This document shows, piece by piece, positions 44,627-55,471 of a stretch of 64,000 nt of DNA (the stretch's first letter is position 1; every line of letters begins with the position of its first letter). Under the pieces are notes generated by a model. It did no database searches and was not told the DNA's origin. It saw only the letters and a list, made by a program, of their open reading frames with translations. A program made the translations under genes and the position numbers. The stretch lies in the NCBI GenBank assembly GCA_007129495.1, contig SKVJ01000001.1, positions 1-64,000 on the forward strand, given 5' to 3'. Source of the DNA: Dehalococcoidia bacterium (lineage in GTDB: Bacteria; Chloroflexota; Dehalococcoidia; GIF9; AB-539-J10).

Positions 44627-45556
44627 ATGAGCGCATCATACGAACTCGCCAGGTACAGACCCGAATCCCCGACACTGCTGACACTCGGGGTCTTCGATGG
44701 TGTGCATCGCGGACATCTCTATCTCATTGATACTTTGCGTGCACACGCTCGCACACGCGGGTTACTGCCCGGTATCGTGACATTCACCCCTCACCCTATG
44801 GAAGTACTCCACCCCTGCTTACGTCTACCCCTCCTCACCAGTCTTGAGGAACGTCTGCAACTGCTGAAAGAGAAGGCGGAAACTGCTTTGATCGCTCCAC
44901 TTACGTTCACGCGTGAGCTTAGCGAGTACAGTCCGGATGAGTTCGTCCAAGTACTGTTGGAGCACCTGAACATGGCCGGCCTCGTGCTCGGTCCTGACTT
45001 CGGGATGGGAAAGGACCGTGCCGGCACCGTCCGCACGTTGGAGAGACTGGGTTCCGACCGAGGATTCAGCGTTGAAGTGGTACCTCCCTACAGGATAGGT
45101 GGAGAGATAGTCAGCAGCACTGCCATCCGAGAAGCCCTCTCACAGGGAGATCTCAAAAAGGCTGCTTGCATGCTCGGCCGGAGATTCAGCGTCAGCGGCA
45201 CAGTGATCTCGACGAGCCGTAGAGGAGCATCTCTTGGCTATCCCACCGCCAACCTGATCATCGGCCCTGAACGAGCGTTGCCACGTGACGGGGTTTATGC
45301 TACCATCGCTCACGTACCGAACGGGCGCTTTGGAGCTGTCACCAACATCGGATACCGACCTACCTTCGGCCTCACAGAGCGTGTAGTGGAGACCCACATT
45401 CTCGATTTCGACGGACACATCTACGGAACCCTTCTTAAGATTGAGTTTCTTGCGATGATTAGAGGGGAGATCACCTTTCGGAATCCCGAGGCGCTCGTGG
45501 CACAAATCCATCTGGATGTGAAGGCCGCGCGCCAGGTTCTCGGAGAGTACGGATGA
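44627..45556 (+). CDS. ribF: Bifunctional riboflavin kinase / FAD synthetase
   Basis: 309 residues. The N-terminal adenylyltransferase domain has LTLGVFDGVHRGHLYLI (HxGH-type site), TFTPHPMEVLHP and SSTAIREAL; the C-terminal kinase domain begins near residue 185 with GTVISTSRRGASLGYPTANLI and ends with FLAMIRGEITFRNPEALVAQI. It converts riboflavin to FMN and FAD. It is divergent from the aromatic operon; a TTGACG-N17-TAGGCT pair at 44516-44544 may be its promoter but the -10 is poor. The tyrS start overlaps its stop by 4 nt. Confidence 0.95.
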   Translation: MSASYELARYRPESPTLLTLGVFDGVHRGHLYLIDTLRAHARTRGLLPGIVTFTPHPMEVLHPCLRLPLLTSLEERLQLLKEKAETALIAPLTFTRELSEYSPDEFVQVLLEHLNMAGLVLGPDFGMGKDRAGTVRTLERLGSDRGFSVEVVPPYRIGGEIVSSTAIREALSQGDLKKAACMLGRRFSVSGTVISTSRRGASLGYPTANLIIGPERALPRDGVYATIAHVPNGRFGAVTNIGYRPTFGLTERVVETHILDFDGHIYGTLLKIEFLAMIRGEITFRNPEALVAQIHLDVKAARQVLGEYG

Positions 45557-46797
45557 GCGACATGCCAAGGGTAACCCTACTGCGAGACTTACCACCACCG
45601 AAGCGTGATTTTCTACTGCGTCGCGGTGTCGCCGAGATAATACCAGAAGCGGAGTTCGTCGCACGTCTCAACCGAGGCACACCTGCCCGCCTGAAGGAGG
45701 GGTTCGACCCGAGTTCCCCTGATATCCACCTCGGTCACGTTGTAGGGCTTCGCAAGCTACGGCAACTCCAGGAACTGGGACACAAGGTCATCCTGATCGT
45801 GGGCAATTGGACGGCACGAATAGGTGACCCCAGCGGACAGTCGACCACGAGGCCAATGCTTTCTGAGGCCGAGATCGAACAGAACGCACAGACATACATG
45901 GAACAGTTCTTCAAGGTGGTCGACAAAGACCGCACGGAGGTGCGCTGGCAGACAGAATGGTTTTCCCAGTTTACTCTGGACAGCGTTATCCGGCTGACCG
46001 CGCGATTTACCGTTGCGCAGATACTGGCTCGAGAGGACTTCAGCAAACGCTACGCGTCAGGCAGTCCAATTTCCCTTTGCGAGACCCTTTATCCTCTGCT
46101 TCAGGCATACGATTCCTTCGCTATCGATTCGGATGTTGAATTCGGAGGCATGGACCAGAAGTTCAACTGCCTCCTGGGGCGAGAACTGCAGCAGATGATG
46201 GGCCAGAACCCTCAGCAAGTCTTTTTCACTCCTATCCTTGTTGGTACAGATGGCAAGAGCAAGATGAGCAAGAGCCTGGGAAACTACATCGGCGTGACCG
46301 AGCCTCCCGAGCAGATGTACGGCAAAGTTATGTCGCTTGACGACAGTTTGATATTAGACTACTTTGAACTCGTTACCGATATATCGGACGAGGAACTTAT
46401 CGATTTGAAGCATTCGTTCGGCACAGGCACCGCACATCCAATGCTCGCCAAGAAGAAACTCGCAAGAGAGATAACACAGCAGTTCCACGGTCCTGAGGCT
46501 GCGGTACAGGCAGAGGAACACTTCACTCGCGTACATCAACAGCGCGAGCTGCCCAGCGACATGCCGGAAGTGTTGTTCCAGGGAGTTTCCGAAGAAAACG
46601 GGGGGACCCGAGTTCAACTTGCGCCGGCGCTCGTGACTGGCGGCCACGTGAAAAGCGCCAGTGAACTGAAACGTCTGGTCGCGCAAAATGCAGTAGAGGT
46701 CGACGGACGGCGAATCAGCGAAATGAACGCCCTTGTCCGGGATGGCTCAGTGCTGAAGATTGGAAGGCGAATCTTCGTGCGCGTGAAGATCAAGTAG
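45553..46797 (+). CDS. tyrS: Tyrosyl-tRNA synthetase
   Basis: 414 residues. Class I signatures: HLGH in DIHLGHVVGLRKL (HIGH box) and KSKMSKS in GTDGKSKMSKSLGNYI. A C-terminal S4 RNA-binding domain (about 345-410) has LKRLVAQNAVEVDGRRIS. The divided layout fits the TyrRS group with a short spacer, as in TyrZ-like enzymes. It is translated from an ATGA overlap with ribF. Its location next to an operon whose attenuator measures charged tRNA-Tyr is notable but no direct regulatory link is visible. Confidence 0.96.
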   Translation: MSDMPRVTLLRDLPPPKRDFLLRRGVAEIIPEAEFVARLNRGTPARLKEGFDPSSPDIHLGHVVGLRKLRQLQELGHKVILIVGNWTARIGDPSGQSTTRPMLSEAEIEQNAQTYMEQFFKVVDKDRTEVRWQTEWFSQFTLDSVIRLTARFTVAQILAREDFSKRYASGSPISLCETLYPLLQAYDSFAIDSDVEFGGMDQKFNCLLGRELQQMMGQNPQQVFFTPILVGTDGKSKMSKSLGNYIGVTEPPEQMYGKVMSLDDSLILDYFELVTDISDEELIDLKHSFGTGTAHPMLAKKKLAREITQQFHGPEAAVQAEEHFTRVHQQRELPSDMPEVLFQGVSEENGGTRVQLAPALVTGGHVKSASELKRLVAQNAVEVDGRRISEMNALVRDGSVLKIGRRIFVRVKIK

Positions 46798-47026
46798 CAG
46801 CACCTACGTCCTTAACACATCATGAATATGAGCATCGTATCACCGTGCGATCGATAATTCCGGAACCGCCGCGTTCTCTTCTTGAGACGCTGGAAGCCGA
46901 GCTCAACTGAATTAGGCGCCAACGGTGGAAGCAACTTGCCTCTCTGGATAGACAACTCCCGCAGGGAACTGGGGGATCTGACAGCACTCAGGAAGTGTTG
47001 CGGCGAACACAATAAGGGGGATAGAC
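46798..47026 (+). other. serA leader region, no recognised RNA element
   Basis: 229 bp between tyrS and serA. Short inverted repeats are present (CTCCC/GGGAA near 46964-46977; CAGCACT/AGTGTTG near 46981-46999), but no T-box consensus, riboswitch core or clear terminator. GGGGG lies 7 nt upstream of the serA ATG. Confidence 0.45.
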
Positions 47027-48604
47027 ATGAGGATCCTTGTAGCTGATCCCATTGCCGACGAAGGAGTTGCGCGACTTCGGCAATGCACCTCGGTGGATGT
47101 CAAGACCAACCTGTCTGTTGAGGATCTCTGCAATGAGGTGCAGAACTACCATGCGCTCGTAGTCAGGAGTCAGACAAGGGTCACCGCCAACATCATCGAT
47201 CGAGGCCGGAATCTACAGGTCATTGGCCGTGCAGGTGTAGGTGTGGACAACATCGATGTCGAGGCCGCTACCCGATGTGGCATCGTTGTCGTCAATGCTC
47301 CGGCTGGCAACACAGTGGCGGCCACCGAGCACACTATGGCTCTCATGCTCGCCCTCGCCCGAAACGTGACGCAGGCCGATGCAGAAATGCGCAAGGGCAC
47401 GTGGGCACGCGGCAAGCTTATGGGCACCGAGTTGAGGAACAAGACGTTGGGTATCGTGGGATTGGGAAACATTGGAACTCAAGTTGCTCTAAGAGCTCAG
47501 GCCTTCGAGATGCGAACCATAGCGTACGACCCCTATATCTCGGCGGAGTATGCTCGCTCGTTCAAAGTGAACCTCGTGTCGCTCGAGGAACTACTAAGTC
47601 AGGCCGACTACATCACTCTCCATCTCCCACTCTCCTCCGCGACGAAGAACCTTATCGGTTCCGTTGAACTGGAACTCATGAAACCTACCGCCCGCCTTAT
47701 CAATTGCGCGCGCGGTGGTGTAGTCGATGAATTCGCTGTTGCCGCCGCACTTGGAGAGGGCAGAATTTCGGGGGCGGCTTTCGATGTATTCAGTGAAGAA
47801 CCCCCGACAAACAGCCCGATTCTGACTGCGCCCAGGTGCATCCTGACACCCCATCTCGGAGCCTCGACAATTGAGGCACAAACCAACGTATCGATCGACA
47901 TCGCCGAACAGGTCATCACAGTTCTTGAGGGGCGAATGAGCAAATACGCAGTCAATGCACCACACGCCTCTCCGGAGATAATACCGTTTGTGCGGATGAG
48001 TGAGACCGTAGGCAGCTTCGCCAGCCAGTTAATGGAAGGTCAAATCCGCAAAGTAAACGTGAGCTATGCGGGAGACTTGCAGCTGAGTGACTTCGAACCA
48101 TTGAAAGCTGGAGTGATCAGCGGCATTCTGCAGCGAGCCACAGAGGACCGCGTCAACCTGGTGAATGCAGAACTGATTGCCCGACAACGCGGCCTCAAGG
48201 TCATCGAGGAGTTCGACCCGGAATGCGTGAACTATTCGAATCTCCTGACCGTTACACTGGAAACCAATAAGGGCAGCACATCGGTGTCAGGTACAGTGCG
48301 GGATGGGCAGACACGTATTGTGCGGATCAATAATTTCTGGATGGATATCGGTCTGACTGAGAATCACTTCCTGCTTTGCGACCACATCGATGGTCCAGGC
48401 CTTGTGGGCGCCATAGGCACAGTGCTTGGACAGGCGGGTATCAACATAAGTTCAATGCACCTGAGCCGACTTGCACCCAGGGGGGAAGCTCTTTTTGTGA
48501 TGGCCCTTGATGAGCCGGTAGGCGACGCGCAGAAGAACGTCATACAGGTGATTCCAAACATCCACACAGTCAGGACTGTGAGCCTTACCGACTGGATTCC
48601 CTAA
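47027..48604 (+). CDS. serA: D-3-phosphoglycerate dehydrogenase (long form with ACT domain)
   Basis: 525 residues. Substrate and NAD domains: VVRSQTRVT, RAGVGVDNIDVEAAT, NAPAGNT, GIVGLGNIGTQVA and catalytic stretch CARGGVVDE, with His in LTPHLGAST. After about residue 315 comes the allosteric substrate-binding domain, and residues 450-525 form an ACT domain (LLCDHIDGPGLVGAIGTVLGQAGINISSMH). The enzyme commits 3-phosphoglycerate to serine synthesis; the ACT domain should give serine inhibition. It overlaps the convergent DUF1015 gene by 4 nt. Confidence 0.96.
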   Translation: MRILVADPIADEGVARLRQCTSVDVKTNLSVEDLCNEVQNYHALVVRSQTRVTANIIDRGRNLQVIGRAGVGVDNIDVEAATRCGIVVVNAPAGNTVAATEHTMALMLALARNVTQADAEMRKGTWARGKLMGTELRNKTLGIVGLGNIGTQVALRAQAFEMRTIAYDPYISAEYARSFKVNLVSLEELLSQADYITLHLPLSSATKNLIGSVELELMKPTARLINCARGGVVDEFAVAAALGEGRISGAAFDVFSEEPPTNSPILTAPRCILTPHLGASTIEAQTNVSIDIAEQVITVLEGRMSKYAVNAPHASPEIIPFVRMSETVGSFASQLMEGQIRKVNVSYAGDLQLSDFEPLKAGVISGILQRATEDRVNLVNAELIARQRGLKVIEEFDPECVNYSNLLTVTLETNKGSTSVSGTVRDGQTRIVRINNFWMDIGLTENHFLLCDHIDGPGLVGAIGTVLGQAGINISSMHLSRLAPRGEALFVMALDEPVGDAQKNVIQVIPNIHTVRTVSLTDWIP

Positions 48605-49908
48605 TCGAGCGAATATGCAACGAGTCCCGTGGGGGGCTTAGGGTAGAAGTACGTGGACTTGCGGGGCATCCGCTCATGCTGGTCAGCAATCTTCTTCACC
48701 AGAAACGGATCCGCCGGAGCCAACAGGAAGGCCATCTGGGCCTCGCCTAGCTGGACACTGTGTACCACTGACTCAAGATCAGGGCTATAGGCTACACCCT
48801 CACCATCGGGATTCACCTCAAGAACGTGTCTCATTATCACATGATTAAGAACGCTGACGTTGAAGGAACGGTACTCCCTCGAGTGTTCTCCGGGAACTTC
48901 AGCGCCAATGTCTACCCCCGGTCGCGGCCGTAATTCCGCCACCCACCCCTCTCTCAATCCCACGACACCCATCAGCGCCTTCTCGCCTGCCGGCGCACTG
49001 CGCACTAAGGCTTTCTCGACAGGAACGTAGTCCATGCAAAAGTAATCGCTGAGACGTTTCTCGATGGTCGACGTATCCGGCAATTGCAGTCCAGAGAGCA
49101 CTCTGTAGACCGGCGAGATGAACAGGCCCCTATCGCCAAACGCGGTAAGTGTCATCGGGATATAGTCAAATGTATAGTCTCCAGCACTATCATACCTCTC
49201 CGTTCCTCGGCGCTCCGCCTGATATGAAAGACCGGTCTCGTAACGATGGTGTCCATCGGCGATGTAGATCGGCTCGGATGTGAACGCCTGCTGGAGACGC
49301 ACCAACAACTGCTGATCTCGAATCGTCCACAGTCTGTGATGCTGGACGGGTTCACTCACTTCAAGAGGGACAACTGTATCAACAGCGGCGTCAAGAAGCT
49401 GGGCTATAAGTCCTTCTCTATCCTCATATAGCCCAAGGGGATAACTGAAAGTGGCCCCACACTCGCGCATCAGTTCCAGTCGATCCTGCTTAGCCTTGGC
49501 ACCGGTGAGTTCATGGGGGTACACGCCCTCATACCACGACCGCAGACGTACTGCACCGACGACACCTCTTCGAACATGGCGCTCTCCAAGGTACTCAAAC
49601 GAATGGTCATGCACGTACAGCGCCGGTACGGGATCACGGAAGAGTATCCCTTGACGCATCCATTGCTGAAAGGTAGTTGCTGCTGTCCTATACCGTTCTC
49701 TCTCGCTATATTGGTCATCAAGAGGAAGCGGGTGCTCTATCCGAACCATATTGTGTGGATCTCTAAGATACAGTTCGCGCTGTAGTTCGGGAGTAATGAT
49801 GTCGTAGGGAGGACAGAGAAGTGATGAGAGATCGCCGGCAACGGCAGCGTCGTATCTGATGCCCTGAAACGGGCATACTTCATTGACGGACGAACCACGT
49901 TGCGACAT
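48601..49908 (-). CDS. DUF1015 family protein
   Basis: 435 residues. FQGIRYDAAVAGDLSSLLCPPYDIIT at the start and YIADGHHRYETGLSYQAER in the middle (about 225-245) are the DUF1015 signatures. The family occurs widely and is often encoded beside serA or serC, as here in convergent orientation, and is distantly related to ParB/Srx-fold serine kinases (SbnI/SerK). A role in phosphoserine or serine metabolism is therefore plausible but not shown by sequence. Its promoter should lie in the 84 bp before yqeY. Confidence 0.85.
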   Translation of the reverse strand: MSQRGSSVNEVCPFQGIRYDAAVAGDLSSLLCPPYDIITPELQRELYLRDPHNMVRIEHPLPLDDQYSERERYRTAATTFQQWMRQGILFRDPVPALYVHDHSFEYLGERHVRRGVVGAVRLRSWYEGVYPHELTGAKAKQDRLELMRECGATFSYPLGLYEDREGLIAQLLDAAVDTVVPLEVSEPVQHHRLWTIRDQQLLVRLQQAFTSEPIYIADGHHRYETGLSYQAERRGTERYDSAGDYTFDYIPMTLTAFGDRGLFISPVYRVLSGLQLPDTSTIEKRLSDYFCMDYVPVEKALVRSAPAGEKALMGVVGLREGWVAELRPRPGVDIGAEVPGEHSREYRSFNVSVLNHVIMRHVLEVNPDGEGVAYSPDLESVVHSVQLGEAQMAFLLAPADPFLVKKIADQHERMPRKSTYFYPKPPTGLVAYSLD

Positions 49909-49992
49909 AGTAGTGACTACCCGACCCGGGAACGAGGGGGCTTTCCCCAGTGCATACCGATCACTAAGGACAACAGACTGATCGTCACTACT

Positions 49993-50442
49993 TCACAGCG
50001 ACGTGAGCAACTCGGTAACAACCTGGTTAACTTCCTTGCCATCAGCCTTTCCCTTAACCGTCGGCATCAGATGGGACATGACCCTGCCCTTGTCCTTCGG
50101 TCCCGTTGCATCAACGGCGATGATGGCATCGTGAGCTGCCTGAACGATTTCGTCATGGCTCATAGGCGTGGGAAGGTACTCCTTGATGATGGCGAGTGCC
50201 GCTTCTTCCTGGGAGACCAGATCGGGTCGACTACCAGTGCCAAATGCCTCTATGCTTTCAGCTCGCCTCTTCGCCTCCCGGGAGAAGACCTCGAGCACCT
50301 CGCCCTCATCCAAAGCGCGCAACCTAGCCTTTTCTTCGTTCTTGCACTCGGCAAGGAGAACCCGAAGAATAGACAGCCTGGCCGTGTCTTTTTGCCTGAG
50401 TGCGAGCTTCAGGTCCTCACGGAGACTGTCCTGCAAGCTCAT
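49993..50442 (-). CDS. YqeY (GatB/YqeY domain) protein
   Basis: 149 residues. The start LREDLKLALRQKDTARLSILRVLLAECKNEE and later EEAALAIIKEYLPTPMSHDEI are typical of YqeY, which resembles the tRNA-binding tail domain of GatB. Its exact role is unknown; it is thought to touch tRNA or amidotransferase function. It is 8 nt downstream of rpsU on the same strand, a pairing seen in many Gram-positive bacteria. Confidence 0.9.
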   Translation of the reverse strand: MSLQDSLREDLKLALRQKDTARLSILRVLLAECKNEEKARLRALDEGEVLEVFSREAKRRAESIEAFGTGSRPDLVSQEEAALAIIKEYLPTPMSHDEIVQAAHDAIIAVDATGPKDKGRVMSHLMPTVKGKADGKEVNQVVTELLTSL

Positions 50443-50450
50443 GGCAGAAA

Positions 50451-50633
50451 CTAGCGCGTGCGCGAACTCTTGCGCTTCTTGACGGCTTCCTTCTTCTTTC
50501 TGACTGCGCTCGGTTTCTCGTAGAATCTACGCCTTCTCACCTCGGCCAGTATCCTGTCAGTCTCAACCTGCTTGCCGAAGCGGCGCAACATACTCTCAAA
50601 ACTTTCGCCGGAACTCAATCTCACATTAGCCAT
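50451..50633 (-). CDS. rpsU: 30S ribosomal protein S21
   Basis: 60 residues, very basic. ESFESMLRRFGKQVETDRILAEVRRRRFYEKPSAVRKKKE is the S21 pattern. S21 binds near the anti-Shine-Dalgarno end of 16S rRNA and aids initiation. The promoter places the transcript start only about 6 nt before the ATG and no ribosome site is present, so this initiation-related protein seems to be made from an almost leaderless mRNA. First gene of rpsU-yqeY. Confidence 0.95.
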   Translation of the reverse strand: MANVRLSSGESFESMLRRFGKQVETDRILAEVRRRRFYEKPSAVRKKKEAVKKRKSSRTR

Positions 50634-50645
50634 AATATGGGCACA

Positions 50646-50675
50646 ATTGTACGTCTATAGCACCGAACATGTCAA
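50646..50675 (-). promoter_or_regulatory. Promoter of rpsU-yqeY
   Basis: TTGACA (50675-50670), 18-nt spacer, TACAAT (50651-50646), identical boxes and spacing to the aromatic operon and pyrG promoters. Predicted start near 50639, six bases before the ATG. Confidence 0.75.
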
Positions 50676-50871
50676 CAAAAACATCTTCCACTCCGCAACC
50701 AGCCTTAGGCCATGTTGATCAATATCCAGCGTGATCAAGCAACTGGCAGGTTCTCCTGCACACAGTTTGATTCCATCAATCCCATCCAGCATTCGGGTCC
50801 ATCGCCTGTCAAGGAGTCACCCTGCTGTGCCTGTTATCCGAAATGTGGATCAAAGAGACACGGCACCGGAA

Positions 50872-51621
50872 TTACATACCACCGTCGACCCCAATCACTT
50901 GTCCGGTAACATACGAGGCGCGATCACTGCACAGAAACGCGACCAGTTCGGCAACCTCTTCCGGCTCGCCCGGCCGCCGCAGCGCTATCATTTCCAGAAG
51001 TCTGTGACGCACTTCCTCCGGCAGGACAGCAGTCATCTGTGTCTGTATGTACCCCGGGGCGACCGCATTGACGGTAATGCCACGGGATCCGACTTCTTTG
51101 GCAAGGCTCTTAGAGAACGCGATAATGCCACCCTTTGAAGCAGAATAATTGGTCTGGCCCGGATTCCCTATAACACCAGCGATCGAAGAAAGGCTCACGA
51201 TTCTACCCCAGCCGCCACGCATCATCGGTTTCAGCGCATGCTTGGAGCACACAAATGTGCCACGAAGGTTTATGTCCAGTACATCATCCCAAGCCTGTTC
51301 CGACATGCGTAGCAGCAGTGTGTCGCGGGTGATCCCCGCGTTGTTCACAAGTATGTGCAGCGCATCCCATCTGGCAACCACTTCATCGATCATGCGTTTA
51401 ACTGCTTCCCCATCGCGTACATCCGCCTCGACCATCATTGCTTCGGCGTGCATGTTCTCCAGGCTTGAGACCACTTCGCGCGCATCAGCCTCGTTTTGTG
51501 GGTCAACTGCCACATAATTGACGGCAACTCGAGCCCCCATGCTGCCAAGTTTCAAGGCGATGGCGCGGCCCATACCCCGCGATCCACCCGTCACAAGCGC
51601 GACTTTGCCTTCAAGTTCCAT
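50872..51621 (-). CDS. fabG: 3-oxoacyl-[ACP] reductase
   Basis: 249 residues. SDR features: TGGSRGMGRAIA cofactor loop (12-23), NNAG near residue 94, catalytic Ser, Tyr and Lys in SLSSIAGVIGNPGQTNYSASKGG, and TGQVIGVDGGM at the end. It reduces 3-oxoacyl-ACP with NADPH in each elongation cycle. Last gene of the fatty acid cluster, 48 nt after fabF, which supports FabG among many similar dehydrogenases. Confidence 0.93.
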   Translation of the reverse strand: MELEGKVALVTGGSRGMGRAIALKLGSMGARVAVNYVAVDPQNEADAREVVSSLENMHAEAMMVEADVRDGEAVKRMIDEVVARWDALHILVNNAGITRDTLLLRMSEQAWDDVLDINLRGTFVCSKHALKPMMRGGWGRIVSLSSIAGVIGNPGQTNYSASKGGIIAFSKSLAKEVGSRGITVNAVAPGYIQTQMTAVLPEEVRHRLLEMIALRRPGEPEEVAELVAFLCSDRASYVTGQVIGVDGGM

Positions 51622-51669
51622 AAAGCCTCCGCTCCGGCTTACACCGGTAAGCCTGACGTACCCTTTCCT

Positions 51670-52901
51670 CTAGTCTTTGAACTTCCGGAACACCAGGCAG
51701 CAGTTCTCGCCACCAAGGCCGAAGCTATTCTTGAGACAGATTTCCACGTGTGACTGACGAGCCGTATTCGGCACATAATCGAGATCGCACTCGGGATCAG
51801 GTGTTCTGTAATTGATGGTGGGGTGGATTATGTCGGTCACAACCGTCATGATGCTTGCAATCGATTCCACAGCTCCGGACGCCGTAATCGCATGGCCCAC
51901 CAGTGATTTCGTCGAGTTTACGGCCAGTTTGTATGCATGCTCGCCAAAGGTCAACTTCAAGGCTTGCGTCTCAGTAGGGTCGTTCAGCCGGGTGCTGGTG
52001 CCATGAGCGTTGGCATAAGAAATCTCGGAAGGAGCCACCCTCGCCTGGTCCAAAGCGAATTTCATCGCGTATGCCTCCGGCTCAGAGGATGGAGCGGTCT
52101 GATCAAATGCGTCGAATGACCAACCGGCTCCTGCGAGTTCAACGAGTATATTCGCGTCGCGAGCCTTAGCATGCTCGAGTGACTCGAGGACGACGATACC
52201 GCTTCCCTCTCCGAACACGAATCCACTTCGTTCAGCATCAAACGGTCGGCACGCGATAGCCGGATCTGGTTCTCTGCTAACCGCCCCAAGTATGTCCAGC
52301 CCCGCAATGCCCAGAGGCGACAGGCAAGAGTCCGTGCCACCAGCAATCATTACATCGGCATAACCCAGCTTGATGAAATTCATCGCGGTCCCAATGGCAT
52401 CGGTCCCCGAAGCACAAAGACTGTTGGGACTACTGTTGGGCCCTCTTGCGCGAAACACCATGCCTATCTGCATCGCCGGCGCGCTGGGCCCCGATCTGGC
52501 AACGAACAAGGGATCTACGCGTCGCGATCCCCGGCGCTCCAGCACTTGAGCCTGTCGTACGATGTAATCACTCTCGGACATACAGGCCACGCTGACGCCG
52601 ACTCTCTCGAGTACTTCCCGCTCCATGTCGATGCCAGCCTGTGCCATCGCTTCCTGCGCAGCAGCCAAGCCGTAGTGAACAGCCCTGGGATTACGATCGG
52701 CGATCTTGGGATCCATATGCGCGTAGGCGTCAAATCCCTTGATCTCACCAGCGACTTTCACATAGAAGTTAGTGGCGTCAAAACGCGTGATGGGGCCGAT
52801 GCCGGATACCCCAGCCACGGCATTCTTCCAGAACTCATCGACGGTATGTCCGATCGGATTGACTGTTCCAATGCCGGTGACGACAACTCGAGGTGTACTC
52901 A

Positions 52902-52902
<1 letters not shown>
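51670..52902 (-). CDS. fabF: 3-oxoacyl-[ACP] synthase II
   Basis: 410 residues from ATG 52902, whose A is the last base of the upstream stop (TGATG). The Cys-His-His triad is visible: Cys in SNSLCASGTDAIG, His in NAHGTSTRLNDPTE and His in KSLVGHAITASGA. It extends acyl-ACP with malonyl-ACP. No fabH or fabD is present in the cluster, so initiation must use genes elsewhere or decarboxylation by FabF. Confidence 0.94.
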
Positions 52903-53925
<1,023 letters not shown>

Positions 53926-53929
<4 letters not shown>

Positions 53930-54972
53930 GGTGATACTCCCTCCTTACTCAGAAGCTTATCTCGCTGATTGAATGCAGTCAGTTCCTGTTTAAGACTGCT
54001 GACGATATCAACCTCGACCGCCTTTCGAGCGGCATTAATACCATGCACTACATGCTCGGCCTTGCATGCACCATGCGCAATCCTCACTACACCATCGACA
54101 CCCCACAAGATACCTGTCCCTTCTTCCTCGCCTTCATACGACAGTTTCTTGATAGGTAGAACCCTGTCAAAGGCGTATCCTACCAGTCCCTTTACTCGTG
54201 GATACTTACCCATCAGCCAGACCCGAGCCCTATCGCCAATGCTTTCATAGAACTTGAGCAAGACATTGCCAACGAAACCATCACAGACTATGACATTCGC
54301 CTTTCCCATCAGCATGTCATTACCCTCGATGTTTCCGATGAAATTGAGTCCGCTATCTTTCAACAGTGGGAACGCTTCCTTAACCGCTTCACTACCTTTG
54401 CCTTCTTCCCTTCCTGTACTGAGTAACCCAACGGTGGGATTCTGAATGCCGTACACCGTTCGGGCATAGACCGTACCCGCAATGGCGAATGAGAGCAACT
54501 GATGAGGCTTACAATCAACATTGGCGCCCAGATCCATCACCACGATGTTGGGTGCAAAACTGCTGAACCCTCCTCCGACAGTGGGACGTTCCATGCCGTC
54601 AACCATTCCGATATATGTTGCAGCGGCAGCCGCAACAGCGCCTGACGAGCCTGCACTTATGAAAGCATCAGCTTCACCACCTCTTATCAACTTCGCCCCG
54701 ACTACGATGGATGACTGCCGCTTCTGTCTGATAGCAACAGCCGGCGCCTCACCCTCTCTGATGACTTCCGGAGCATGCACGCACCTCATGAGGTCAGCCG
54801 GCACTCTCTGCTTGCTGAGCTCATCCTTGACAATGTCATCCTGGCCCACCAGGATAACCTCTACCCGCCCCTCTCCAGCTGCGATGGCTGCACCCTTGAT
54901 TATCTCGGTAGGAGCATAGTCGCCTCCCATAGCGTCGACGGCTACTCTCACTCTACCAGACAACTCTGACAT
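53926..54972 (-). CDS. plsX: Phosphate acyltransferase PlsX
   Basis: 348 residues from ATG 54972 (AAGGAG 7 nt upstream; a frame to 54996 has no such site). RVAVDAMGGDYAPTEIIKGA is the family start, with SSIVVGAKLIRGGEADAFISAGSSGA and NFIGNIEGNDML. It converts acyl-ACP to acyl phosphate for PlsY, linking fatty acid synthesis to phospholipids; the organism therefore makes ester lipids by the PlsX/PlsY route. Confidence 0.95.
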
Positions 54973-55045
54973 ATTCGTCTCCTTGCTACCCGACACTGCC
55001 GATTACACACAGGGACGGAATCCGAAAGGTCGATCGGGCCCACGA

Positions 55046-55471
55046 CTACAAAGAAACGGGAACCCTCACCCGTGCTTCCCCACTTACCACAGCCTCGTCA
55101 GATTGGTTGCAGCATACAAGGGAGCACGTTGCCAATACTATATCACTCTCTTCAACCAAGGATACAACCTCACCGGATACGGTCAGGAAGTCACCGGGAC
55201 GTGCCGGACTTCGGAACTTGACTGAAAGCCGACCTGACTCATCCCACACATCGCCAAACGCACGGACAAGCATTTCGGAGATAAACGCCAGCACAAGCAT
55301 CCCATGTGCGATAGTGCCTTTCAACGGAGTGGTCGCCGCGAACGCCTCATCAATATGAATGGGGTTGTGATCTCCTGACGCCTCTGCGTACCGGTCGATG
55401 TCCTCCTGACTGACCTGCCGCACAAATTCAGGGAGTTTCGCACCCTCGCGAATCGAGATGCCCATAATCAT
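55046..55471 (-). CDS. MaoC-like (R)-specific hydratase/dehydratase
   Basis: 141 residues with a hot-dog fold. YAEASGDHNPIHIDEAFAATTPLKGTIAHGML contains the hydratase-2 motif with catalytic Asp and His. Next to a second hot-dog protein (4-nt overlap) and the fab genes, it most likely supplies the catalytic subunit of a 3-hydroxyacyl-ACP dehydratase, like mycobacterial HadB, in place of FabZ, which is absent here. An (R)-hydratase feeding other CoA pathways is the alternative. Confidence 0.83.
   Translation of the reverse strand: MIMGISIREGAKLPEFVRQVSQEDIDRYAEASGDHNPIHIDEAFAATTPLKGTIAHGMLVLAFISEMLVRAFGDVWDESGRLSVKFRSPARPGDFLTVSGEVVSLVEESDIVLATCSLVCCNQSDEAVVSGEARVRVPVSL

Noticed and set aside
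46822-46857. Eleven-codon leader peptide (MNMSIVSPCDR) before serA
   Set aside because: Only two Ser codons and no terminator/antiterminator pair downstream, so there is no attenuation case like the aromatic one.
46798-47026. T-box riboswitch before serA
   Set aside because: The required T-box core (TGGNACCGCG-like) and specifier-loop elements were not found.
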